This document shows positions 52,791-60,306 of a stretch of DNA of 64,000 bases, piece by piece (positions within the stretch are counted from its first letter, which is position 1; the number at the start of each line of letters is the position of its first letter). Location of the stretch: contig NZ_CP041253.1 of the NCBI RefSeq assembly GCF_006575665.1, positions 997,501 through 1,061,500 on the forward strand, given 5' to 3'. The translations under genes and the position numbers were made by a program. The notes under the pieces were generated by a model. It worked only from the letters and a program-made list of their open reading frames with translations, did no database searches and was not told the DNA's origin. This DNA comes from Echinicola soli. Its GTDB lineage: Bacteria > Bacteroidota > Bacteroidia > Cytophagales > Cyclobacteriaceae.

Positions 52791-53720
52791 ATGGAATATT
52801 ACAATAAAGTCATAGAATCCGTGGGTGTGCGGTATACGAGGGGGAATAACTACAAAGTAGAGCGACCTATTACCGTGACGGACTACTTAGAACCTGAAAA
52901 CACCGTTATTCTATTACATCAAGGAACATTGAAGTTTGGTGATGAACAAGAACTTGTCAACGAAGGCGAAATTTTGTTTATTCCAGCCGGTAGAGCATGT
53001 AAGGTCTCCTTTGGTCAAGCTACCAAAAGGAATGAGATGTCTAACAACAGCTTTTTGGAAAATAAAAAGAAACACTTACAATCCGTAAGCTTTAAGGACA
53101 TTAAATCCATCGAAGAAGACTGCATCACATTAGTAACATTTGAGGCCAAAGTCTTCGATGTTGTTAATTTCTTCAATTCTCTCGGTATCCCTCCATTCAT
53201 TATTAGATTTAACGATCGCCTTGCATCCATTATTGAAGATGTGGTCAAGGAATCTGAGCAAAATACACCTGGTAAGGAACGTGTCATCAAAATCCACACT
53301 GAATTACTGGTCGTGGAACTGGTAAGGCACATTTTGAAAAACCGATTGTTTGTGGAAGAAATGTCGACGAACAGTACTTACTTCAAAGACCCTCGCTTGA
53401 TTGATATGTTTAATTATATCAAGAAAAATATCGGAGGTGATCTCTCAAACAAGATCTTGGCAAAAGTAGCCAATGTTTCTGAGGATTATGTAGGCCAATA
53501 CTTCAAAATGCTTACAGGTATCAACCCGCAGGATTACATCGAATACCAGCGTATGGAAGCTGCTGTCGAACTACTCCGCACTACCAAGAAAAGCATTCGA
53601 GACATTGGAAAAGAGGTAGGCTATAAAGATACCGCTTATTTCTGTCGACGATTTAAAATGATGTACGGATTACCAGCAGGAAAAATGCGAAGGAGGGAGT
53701 CACTAATTAACGTTCAGTGA
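52791..53720 (+). CDS. AraC-family transcriptional regulator with cupin-like N-terminal domain
   Basis: 309 residues. The N terminus contains a cupin-like segment (ILLHQGTLKFGDEQELVNEG then EILFIPAGRACKVSFG, about 41-75), which may bind an effector. The C-terminal double helix-turn-helix is LSNKILAKVANVSEDYVGQY with FKMLTGINPQDYIEYQRM (about 214-251) and KSIRDIGKEVGYKDTAYFCR with RFKMMYGLPAGKMRR (about 266-300). It is monocistronic. Its last 18 bp overlap the end of the convergent GGGP-synthase gene. Target genes are unknown; the acyl-CoA dehydrogenase gene lies upstream on the same strand. Confidence 0.9.
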   Translation: MEYYNKVIESVGVRYTRGNNYKVERPITVTDYLEPENTVILLHQGTLKFGDEQELVNEGEILFIPAGRACKVSFGQATKRNEMSNNSFLENKKKHLQSVSFKDIKSIEEDCITLVTFEAKVFDVVNFFNSLGIPPFIIRFNDRLASIIEDVVKESEQNTPGKERVIKIHTELLVVELVRHILKNRLFVEEMSTNSTYFKDPRLIDMFNYIKKNIGGDLSNKILAKVANVSEDYVGQYFKMLTGINPQDYIEYQRMEAAVELLRTTKKSIRDIGKEVGYKDTAYFCRRFKMMYGLPAGKMRRRESLINVQ

Positions 53721-54485
53721 TAAATTATAAACCTTCGCTAAATCAGTCACCTCGGCCAGTAGGCCGGGGTTTTTTTCGGTCCCATTGCCCAAGACAATAA
53801 GGTCTGCACCTGCCTCCCAAGCATTTCTAGCTTTTTCCACCGTATCAATTCCTCCACCCACAATCAGCGGGGCATCGATCTTCTTACTGACGGCACTGAT
53901 CACAGATTTATGCACAGGAGCTTTGGCACCGCTTCCAGCATCCAAGAAAAAATACTGCATTCCCATAAATTGCCCGGCCAGGGCTGTTGCCACTGCTAAT
54001 GCAGGTTTGTCATTGGGCAGGGGAATGGTCTGACTAATGTAACTGGCACTTGTAATTTGGCCATCATTGACCAGCATATACCCGGTGGGGAGAACCTCCA
54101 GTGATGATTTTTCCAATAATGGTGCAGCCGTCACCTGTTGTCCTATCAGAAGCTCTGGATTTCTTCCAGATATCAGGGACAGAAACAAGATACCATCGGC
54201 CTTGCTGCTTACTTGAATGACATTTCCAGGAAAGAGCACCACGGGGATTTTCTGGGCATAAATCCTGATCTTTTGGATAAGGGCATCCAAATTGTTCTCG
54301 TCAATAAGGCTACCGCCCAAAAAGATAAAATCAACCTTCTGGGTCACTGCCAATCTGACCAATCGCTCCAATGCTTCCTCTTCTCCACACTTCTCCGGAT
54401 CGATCAGCAGCGCCACACCTTTCACACCATTCTTATGTAGCCCGCTTAGCGCAGCAGCAATAATGGACTTACTTTTTCTTGGCAT
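53703..54485 (-). CDS. Geranylgeranylglyceryl/heptaprenylglyceryl phosphate synthase
   Basis: 260 residues from the ATG at 54485 (MPRKSKSIIAAALSGLHKNG); the frame from 54512 adds 9 residues. The TIM-barrel prenyltransferase joins a polyprenyl diphosphate to sn-glycerol-1-phosphate. VKGVALLIDPEKC, DFIFLGGSLIDENNLD, VVLFPGNVIQVSSKADGILF, YFFLDAGSGAKAPV and LIVGGGIDTVEKARNAWEAG (with GAD) are conserved glycerol-phosphate-binding motifs. Bacteroidota carry a group-II hexameric form that prefers geranylgeranyl or longer donors; its lipid product's role is unclear. It overlaps the Lys-rich protein gene by 17 nt and lies downstream of it on the same strand. Confidence 0.92.
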   Translation of the reverse strand: MPRKSKSIIAAALSGLHKNGVKGVALLIDPEKCGEEEALERLVRLAVTQKVDFIFLGGSLIDENNLDALIQKIRIYAQKIPVVLFPGNVIQVSSKADGILFLSLISGRNPELLIGQQVTAAPLLEKSSLEVLPTGYMLVNDGQITSASYISQTIPLPNDKPALAVATALAGQFMGMQYFFLDAGSGAKAPVHKSVISAVSKKIDAPLIVGGGIDTVEKARNAWEAGADLIVLGNGTEKNPGLLAEVTDLAKVYNLSLNVN

Positions 54486-54834
54486 CACTTGCTTGCTTGG
54501 ACAAAACATCAACCAATTTAGCCTGGCCCAGTGTTAAGGCCACCATAAAAAGACGCTTGCCCAAACCACCTGCAAAAGAGGATTTCTTAGGCTTTGGCGG
54601 GGCAATGTAATCAGTTGAGCCCTGCTTGCTTTGCTTCGCTTTTTTTGAAACCTTTTTAGATTTCTTCTTTTTGCCTTTGAACAATTTTTTTGTTCCATAA
54701 ACAAGCATACTGCCGGCCAATACGGCACCACCAACTTTTGCCCAGGAAACAGATTCCTGCTTTAGAAGCCCCAGCTGCTGGTCCAGTTGCTTTTCCAGGT
54801 CCTCTTCTTGTTTTTTAAGATCTACTTTACTCAT
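54469..54834 (-). CDS. Lys-rich small membrane protein
   Basis: 121 residues from the ATG at 54834 (MSKVDLKKQEEDLEKQLDQQ); a GTG start three codons upstream also exists. The N-terminal helix is Glu/Gln/Lys-rich and coiled-coil-like (about 5-26). VGGAVLAGSMLVYGTKKLF (about 34-52) is one membrane helix, then a long Lys/Ser run (about 54-72), Pro-rich text (DYIAPPKPKK) and a second weak hydrophobic helix (RLFMVALTLGQAKLVDVL). No family recognised. It overlaps the holin-like gene by 8 nt upstream and the GGGP-synthase gene by 17 nt downstream, so all three are one transcript. The overlap suggests joint envelope function. Confidence 0.7.
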   Translation of the reverse strand: MSKVDLKKQEEDLEKQLDQQLGLLKQESVSWAKVGGAVLAGSMLVYGTKKLFKGKKKKSKKVSKKAKQSKQGSTDYIAPPKPKKSSFAGGLGKRLFMVALTLGQAKLVDVLSKQASDAKKK

Positions 54835-55189
54835 GGTCGCCACTGTTTTTTTTGCGAAAGAAAAGGAATGCGCTCAGCACAGCACCCACATTCTTCTGGA
54901 TCCCCTTGGAATCCTTGGTGATGTAAAGGAAAATCAGGATGCCCAAATACATCAGGCCTACATATAAAAACCCAAGTGAATTGGAATAGGTAAGCTCGGC
55001 AAAATAAAAGGCAAGGGCAATGCTCCCAAAAAGCAAGATCAATACCGACACAATCACCATCATAGAAAGAATAGCTACTCTCGTGATGACGGCAGAAAGT
55101 TCATCCTGCATATCTTTTTTGAGCATCTGAATCTTTACTTCGATGAGCTTTTTTACTGTATTGATTATTTCAGAGAAGTTAAGCATCAT
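54827..55189 (-). CDS. Holin-like (phage holin superfamily III type) membrane protein
   Basis: 120 residues (or 119 from the second ATG). An amphipathic N-terminal helix (LNFSEIINTVKKLIEVKIQM, about 3-22) is followed by two membrane helices: ITRVAILSMMVIVSVLILLF (about 35-54) and NSLGFLYVGLMYLGILIFLY (about 70-89), with a basic C terminus (RKKNSGDHE). This layout matches the holin superfamily III/Holin-X proteins found widely outside phages, which are membrane-organising proteins of unknown role. No phage genes are near, so a chromosomal envelope function is more likely than lysis. It heads the three-gene overlapping cluster with the Lys-rich and GGGP-synthase genes. Confidence 0.75.
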   Translation of the reverse strand: MMLNFSEIINTVKKLIEVKIQMLKKDMQDELSAVITRVAILSMMVIVSVLILLFGSIALAFYFAELTYSNSLGFLYVGLMYLGILIFLYITKDSKGIQKNVGAVLSAFLFFRKKNSGDHE

Positions 55190-55265
55190 AGTTCGGTTAT
55201 TATGAAAAATTATTTCTTTGAGATAAATTCAATACAATATACATCAAAAACCATGCTTTAAAAAT

Positions 55266-55859
55266 TTATACCGCCTCTCCTTCTATGTAATAATAAAAGG
55301 AATACACCGCTTCCAATGCTTTTCTGATGGCCATATTGATGGGAAGCTGCTGCTCAGCAAGATGAAAATCGATCGCATATAAGCGAGTATAATAGTCAGC
55401 ACTTCCCGGTACTTCCATTCCATTTTGGATCGCAGTACTTACCATTTGGTATCGGTCATGCTGGTCCTCTTTGATCAGCTTACAGGTAATCAACTCTTTT
55501 TTGCCTTCCCTATTCCGCCTGGCCGAACTACCAAAAAGCCGGCAGATCAGTCCACGATGGGAATAGTGACTACAAAGCCCTCCACTTCCTCCAATGGTCA
55601 TCTGGTGAAGCACGACACAATAACTGTCTTCCCCAGATTCCTCTAGCTGAGCCAGGAGTCCCTCTGCAACCCCGGTGTGATAAAGCTCAAAAGCCAATGG
55701 CAAAAACTCCAGCACGGTAGCTGGTACTTTAGGATTGGCGCAACATTTCCCGCAGCCGGTAAGGCATTTTAATTGGCTCTGCTCATTAAACTGTTGGGTT
55801 TCAATTGCCAGGTCTTTGAATAGCTCATTGACAGCCAGGGACTTTTCTATCAGGTTCAT
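55266..55859 (-). CDS. YkgJ-family cysteine-cluster protein
   Basis: 197 residues. The cluster CLTGCGKCCANPKV (about 32-45) with further Cys/His in GGLCSHYSHRGLICRLFGSS (about 93-112) and ITCKLIKED forms the putative metal or iron-sulfur site of the YkgJ/UPF0153 family. The C-terminal half is helical (YTRLYAIDFHLAEQQLPINM). Members are cytoplasmic and of unknown function, often suspected to bind zinc or an Fe-S cluster. It lies upstream of the holin-like cluster on the same strand after 77 bp. Confidence 0.82.
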   Translation of the reverse strand: MNLIEKSLAVNELFKDLAIETQQFNEQSQLKCLTGCGKCCANPKVPATVLEFLPLAFELYHTGVAEGLLAQLEESGEDSYCVVLHQMTIGGSGGLCSHYSHRGLICRLFGSSARRNREGKKELITCKLIKEDQHDRYQMVSTAIQNGMEVPGSADYYTRLYAIDFHLAEQQLPINMAIRKALEAVYSFYYYIEGEAV

Positions 55860-56161
55860 TCATATACTTAAAAGAGCACGAAAGTACATGAATGACCGAA
55901 CATTCACAACAGTTATTTTCACTGAACCAGCCTTTTTTCTATACTTTACTAGTGTAACAATTTATCGGTTAACTTCATCTATAAAAAAAGCACATTTTCC
56001 ATTGATTGTAAGCAAGTTGGGGTACAGCTTCCGTCACCATCATATGGATAATTGGCAAATCCATTTTCTATTTATCATCAAAAAAATTAAATTTAGTACC
56101 TGAAAGTAGCCACTTTTAGCAGTTTATATCGTATTAGTTTTTTAACATCAGTCAAAAAGTT
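55860..56161. other. Divergent intergenic region
   Basis: 302 bp between the divergent YkgJ and LOG-family genes, A+T-rich with a moderate GC stretch near 56000-56040. No ORF, hairpin or clear promoter pair was identified. Confidence 0.35.
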
Positions 56162-56893
56162 ATGAGCGAAGAATCAGAAAAAATCAACTTGGAAGAAGAA
56201 AGAATCCGTAAAGCTTTTAAAGAAAAAGACTGGAGCGAGATCAAAAGTGCCAACTCTTGGGTGATCTTCAAGGTAATGTCGGAGTTCGTAGAGGGCTTTG
56301 AAAAGCTGGCGAAGATAGGTCCTTGTGTATCCATTTTTGGTTCAGCCCGAACTCCCCAGGACAATAAATACTATAAAATAGCCGAAGAGATCGCTGCCAA
56401 ACTGGTAAGGCATGGCTATGGTGTCATCACTGGTGGAGGCCCTGGAATCATGGAAGCGGGCAATAAGGGAGCCCACTCTGAAAAAGGAAAATCCGTAGGG
56501 CTTAATATTCACCTGCCTTTCGAACAGTTTAATAACATGTACATTGATCAGGACAAATTGATCACTTTTGATTATTTCTTTGTCCGAAAGGTGATGTTTG
56601 TAAAATATGCCCAGGGATTCATCGTTTTACCGGGAGGGTTTGGCACGATGGATGAGCTCTTTGAAGCATTAACGTTGGTGCAGACCAAGAAAACAGGGAA
56701 ATTCCCCATTATCCTCGTAGGCAAGGAATTTTGGGAAGGATTGATCGACTGGATCAAAACCATTATGCTAGAGCGACACATTAACATCAGTCCAGAGGAC
56801 ATGGAACTGTTTTCGGTAGTGGACACTGCCACCGAGGCCGTGGAGGCCATCGATGAGTTTTACAACAAATATTTACTCTCTCCAAATTTCTAG
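56162..56893 (+). CDS. LOG-family nucleoside-5'-monophosphate phosphoribohydrolase-like protein
   Basis: 243 residues of the TIGR00730/LOG Rossmann-fold family. GYGVITGGGPGIMEAGNKGA (about 84-103) and the signature PGGFGTMDELFEALTLVQ (about 158-175) are complete, with the catalytic Arg and Glu expected in GPGIMEAGNKG and PGGFGTMDE. Members split (cytokinin) nucleoside 5'-monophosphates into base and ribose phosphate, and in bacteria probably AMP/GMP-type substrates. The next gene, a lytic transglycosylase, starts 2 nt after its stop, so they are co-transcribed. Substrate remains open. Confidence 0.9.
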   Translation: MSEESEKINLEEERIRKAFKEKDWSEIKSANSWVIFKVMSEFVEGFEKLAKIGPCVSIFGSARTPQDNKYYKIAEEIAAKLVRHGYGVITGGGPGIMEAGNKGAHSEKGKSVGLNIHLPFEQFNNMYIDQDKLITFDYFFVRKVMFVKYAQGFIVLPGGFGTMDELFEALTLVQTKKTGKFPIILVGKEFWEGLIDWIKTIMLERHINISPEDMELFSVVDTATEAVEAIDEFYNKYLLSPNF

Positions 56894-56895
56894 TT

Positions 56896-57852
56896 TTGAA
56901 AAATATTCATGCATTTATCTTGTACGGCCTAGTAGCCGTACTTTTTGTTATGATCATTCGTAACCAAGCTGGACCAAGGTCCGATGAAAGGGAACCTGCG
57001 TCGCCAGATCAATCTGATAATTTCTTCCGGAGTAACACTTCATCAAGCGAAGATGAACAAAACCTACAGGTAAAACTCTTTGACCTTCCTAAAAAGGTGG
57101 AGTTTGCCGGTGAACGGGTGCCCTTGGACAAAATGGATATCAAGGAGCGATTTGAACGCGAAATATATGTGAATGCCTTCTGGGAATCCAATATGCTCCT
57201 CATGATGAAGCGGTCGGCCAAGTACCTCCCCACCATCGAAAAGATCCTTGCCGATTATAATATTCCTGACGATTTTAAATACGTGGCCATGATCGAATCG
57301 GGCCTTCAAAACGTGGTCTCTCCAGCTGGTGCCCGTGGATTTTGGCAATTTCTGGATGGCACCGCCAAAGACTATGGCCTAGAGGTAACCCGGGAAGTGG
57401 ATGAACGCTACGATTTTGAAAAAGCCACGCACGCTGCCTGCAAATACCTCCAACAATCCTATGCCAAGTTTGGCAAATGGACCAGTGTGGCTGCCAGTTA
57501 TAACATCGGCCAAGCTGGACTGAGGCGAAGAATGAACGACCAGCAGCAACCCGACTATTATGAACTATTGCTAAATGAAGAAACAGGCCGATACATGTTC
57601 AGGATATTGGCTTTTAAGGAGATTTTTGAGCATCCCAAAAAATATGGTTTCCATCTCACAGAGAAGGATTATTACCATATGCCGGCAACGAAGACCCTGG
57701 TCATCAAAAACACCGAAAAGGACCTGGCCGATTGGGCAATAAAAAATGGCACTAACTATAAACAGCTGAAAATTTATAATCCATGGCTGAGAACACCCAA
57801 ACTTACTGTAAAAAGTGGCCGGGAATACCATATAAAACTTCCTGCAGATTGA
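56896..57852 (+). CDS. Lytic transglycosylase (SLT domain) with LysM-like C terminus
   Basis: 318 residues starting with TTG (LKNIHAFILYGLVAVLFVMI), 2 nt after the LOG gene; the hydrophobic stretch at about 5-22 is a signal peptide or anchor. After a low-complexity linker comes the SLT domain: FKYVAMIESGLQNVVSPAGA (about 127-146, catalytic Glu134), RGFWQFLDGTAKDYGLEV and TSVAASYNIGQAGLRRRM (about 196-213). The C-terminal 55 residues (TKTLVIKNTEKDLADWAIKN...SGREYHIKLP) resemble a LysM-type glycan-binding module, as in MltD. It cleaves peptidoglycan with anhydro-muramyl products in the periplasm. Confidence 0.92.
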   Translation: MKNIHAFILYGLVAVLFVMIIRNQAGPRSDEREPASPDQSDNFFRSNTSSSEDEQNLQVKLFDLPKKVEFAGERVPLDKMDIKERFEREIYVNAFWESNMLLMMKRSAKYLPTIEKILADYNIPDDFKYVAMIESGLQNVVSPAGARGFWQFLDGTAKDYGLEVTREVDERYDFEKATHAACKYLQQSYAKFGKWTSVAASYNIGQAGLRRRMNDQQQPDYYELLLNEETGRYMFRILAFKEIFEHPKKYGFHLTEKDYYHMPATKTLVIKNTEKDLADWAIKNGTNYKQLKIYNPWLRTPKLTVKSGREYHIKLPAD

Positions 57853-58030
57853 CTCCGTGCCCATCTTTTTGAATAATATGCATATATTGCGCAAGGATTT
57901 ATAACAAAGCTAATCCCAAGAGTGATGCTTTTAAACCAATTGGGGGAGCATTCTCATTTACGTCAGTTTATCCCGATTACCCTATAGAGACAGCCCCTCC
58001 TGTCAAGTCCAAATGATTAATCACCGTGCC

Positions 58031-58924
58031 ATGTTTGATTTCAGACTTCAGGTTTTTCATACGGTAGCCAGGCGCTTGAACTTTACCAAAGCTGCCGAAG
58101 AACTCTATATCTCCCAACCTGCCGTCACCAAGCACATCAGACAGATCGAATCCCACTATCAGGTGAAGCTTTTCGACCGGCAGGGAAGCAAAATCTCCCT
58201 TACGCCCGCAGGAAAAACACTCTTTGAGCATGCAGAGCAAATTTTTACGATCTATCGTGATCTGGAGTTTGAGCTTAATCACTTTACCAAGGACCATCGT
58301 GGTGAGCTGCGCATAGGTGCCAGCACTACCATTGCCCAATATGTATTGCCGCCTATTTTGGCTGCATTTCATGAAAAATTCCATGATATCAGGCTTAGTC
58401 TTAGCACACACAATACAGAGCAAATTGGTAAATCCCTGGAGAATGGGGAAATCGATTTGGGGATCATCGAGGGCCAGACCAAGCAGTCCCAGTTTAAATA
58501 CACGGAGTTTACCAAGGACGAGATTCTACTTATCGCCCGGGCAGATCACCCGTTGGCCAAGAAGGAGTCCATCGATACCCAAGAACTATTGGAAGTGCCG
58601 CTGCTGCTCAGAGAACCAGGATCTGGCACCTTGGAAGTGATCGCCCATGCACTGAAGCCATTGGGGCTAAAGCTGGGCCAGCTCAAAAAAGAGATGCAGC
58701 TCGGAAGTACTGAAAGTATCAAAGGCTACCTTATGAACTCCAATGCCATGGCCTTCCTTTCAGTTTTTACCGTTTTGGATGAGCTCCACAGCAAAAAATT
58801 CAATGTAATCGAGGTCAATAACCTGAACATAGAACGGTCGTTTCTTTTTATCCAGCCCCATGGCACCAAAGAAGGTATCGCCGATCTCTTTATGAAATTT
58901 GCCCAACGTCATAACTTGAGGTAA
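58031..58924 (+). CDS. LysR-family transcriptional regulator
   Basis: 297 residues from ATG 58031 (MFDFRLQVFHTVARRLNFTK); an upstream ATG at 58013 would add MINHRA. The N-terminal winged HTH reads LNFTKAAEELYISQPAVTKH with IRQIESHYQVKLFDRQG (about 16-52), and a periplasmic-binding-like effector domain follows (about 85-297). It closely resembles the CysL/YeiE group. The next gene, YeiH, begins 72 bp downstream on the same strand. LysR-YeiH pairs are known, and YeiH-type exporters are regulated by such proteins, so YeiH is the likely target. Confidence 0.92.
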   Translation: MFDFRLQVFHTVARRLNFTKAAEELYISQPAVTKHIRQIESHYQVKLFDRQGSKISLTPAGKTLFEHAEQIFTIYRDLEFELNHFTKDHRGELRIGASTTIAQYVLPPILAAFHEKFHDIRLSLSTHNTEQIGKSLENGEIDLGIIEGQTKQSQFKYTEFTKDEILLIARADHPLAKKESIDTQELLEVPLLLREPGSGTLEVIAHALKPLGLKLGQLKKEMQLGSTESIKGYLMNSNAMAFLSVFTVLDELHSKKFNVIEVNNLNIERSFLFIQPHGTKEGIADLFMKFAQRHNLR

Positions 58925-58996
58925 TCGATCATTGCTAAAAACGATTTCCTTTGACCTCTTTGTTTTTGCATTTTTGTATGGTGCAAAACAGAAGTT

Positions 58997-59980
58997 ATGG
59001 ACATGGAAAAAGCAAAGACCCTTTTCTTAAAATGTAGAAGCATCCAATATCTGCTGGATCGCGGGCTGACCATTCGAGAAATTCTCTTTTGGTTGACTGC
59101 GATGGGTTGCCTCTTGCCTGGCATGACGGCTCCGATAGCCTTGTCCATGGGATTGCTTTTTGCGAATCTCCTGGGGCATCCATACACCAAAACAGGATCG
59201 AAGGCTACTGACTACCTGCTACAATTTGCCGTAGTCGGCTTGGGCTTTGGTATCGGAGCAGAACAGGCCTTCTATGCCAGCAAGGAGGGTTTTTCGATGA
59301 CCATCATCGCAATTGCCTGTACGTTGGTACTGGGGTTGATTTTAGGGAAATTTCTCAAAATAGAGCAAAAGACCTCCTTTTTGGTAGCGGTAGGGACAGC
59401 CATATGCGGTGGCAGTGCCATCGCAGCTGTATCTCCGGCCATCAAGGCACGGCAGCATCAGACTTCCATGGCCTTGGGCGCTGTCTTTGTCCTGAATTCC
59501 ATGGCATTGTTCCTGTTTCCACCGCTCGGAAAATTCCTGGGGTTAAGTGCTGAGCAGTTTGGTACATGGTGTGCCATCGCGATCCACGACACTAGCTCAG
59601 TAGTGGGAGCCGCCAGCCAATACGGGAATGAAGCCCTTAAAATCGCCACGACCGTAAAGTTGGCCCGGGCACTCTGGATCATTCCTGTGGCCTTCTTATC
59701 AGCCGTTGCTTTTGGACAAGGAAAAGGTAAAATCAAGGTTCCCTATTTCATTGGACTGTTTATCTTGGCTGTTTTGGCCAACAGCTATTTGCCTTTCGTA
59801 AAACTGATCGCTCCCTTTATAGACCGCTTGGCGCATATGGCCCTGTGTCTTTCCATCTTCCTTATCGGCTGTGGGCTTTCCAGAAAACTGTTGTTTGCAG
59901 GTGGACTGCGGGTACTTGGTCAGGCGAGTATATTGTGGATAATTATTGCGGGCTTGACGCTATTGGTAGTGGCTTTGTAA
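58997..59980 (+). CDS. YeiH-family putative sulfate exporter (UPF0324)
   Basis: 327 residues, about 10 membrane helices. AIALSMGLLFANLLGHPY-type text near residues 40-58 and VAVGTAICGGSAIAAVSPAI (about 130-149) are conserved in UPF0324, and VWCAIAIHDTSSVVGAASQY-like text (about 193-212) is the second hallmark. ATG 58997 or the ATG two codons later both fit. Family members are annotated as putative sulfate or taurine-related exporters of the inner membrane, with little direct proof. The LysR-type gene immediately upstream is its likely regulator. No terminator was identified after it. Confidence 0.9.
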   Translation: MDMEKAKTLFLKCRSIQYLLDRGLTIREILFWLTAMGCLLPGMTAPIALSMGLLFANLLGHPYTKTGSKATDYLLQFAVVGLGFGIGAEQAFYASKEGFSMTIIAIACTLVLGLILGKFLKIEQKTSFLVAVGTAICGGSAIAAVSPAIKARQHQTSMALGAVFVLNSMALFLFPPLGKFLGLSAEQFGTWCAIAIHDTSSVVGAASQYGNEALKIATTVKLARALWIIPVAFLSAVAFGQGKGKIKVPYFIGLFILAVLANSYLPFVKLIAPFIDRLAHMALCLSIFLIGCGLSRKLLFAGGLRVLGQASILWIIIAGLTLLVVAL

Positions 59981-60033
59981 TCAGGACGTAATCACTGTTA
60001 ATGTGGTTATTGGATAGCGGAACCCTCTTCGCT

Positions 60034-60186
60034 TTATTTACTGCGAATGCTTTTTAAGTATTCTTCAGCGGTCATAACAGGAATCAGGGACTTTTTATAA
60101 TCCAAATCATTGGGAATACTGTTTCCGGAGGAAATACTTTTCTCAAACCTCCCGGGATGCTGTGCGGCCATACTCGGGATGGGCAT
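60034..60186 (-). CDS. Possible 50-residue protein
   Basis: An ATG at 60186 opens a 50-codon minus-strand frame, MPIPSMAAQHPGRFEKSISS to ...TAEEYLKSIRSK, with coding-like amino-acid balance and no hydrophobic segment. It lies in the spacer between the convergent yeiH and dsbD genes, on the dsbD strand downstream of dsbD. No family recognised; could be a real small gene or a remnant. Confidence 0.35.
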   Translation of the reverse strand: MPIPSMAAQHPGRFEKSISSGNSIPNDLDYKKSLIPVMTAEEYLKSIRSK

Positions 60187-60306
60187 GGTTTAATAATTGA
60201 TGTATTCCTAAGAATCGATTATGTAAGAAGAAAATAAACCTGTCTTCTTCGTTCTTTCACCCAAAAAAGGCAAAGCAAAAAAAGAGTCCAATGAACAGTT
60301 TTACTT

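Noticed and set aside
54827..55189. Prophage remnant around the holin-like gene
   Set aside because: No integrase, capsid, tail or lysozyme genes nearby; the holin III family is common on ordinary chromosomes.
56896..57852. Secretion-system or conjugation role for the lytic transglycosylase
   Set aside because: The neighbours are a LOG-family hydrolase and a LysR gene; nothing conjugative is near, so a housekeeping cell-wall role is preferred.
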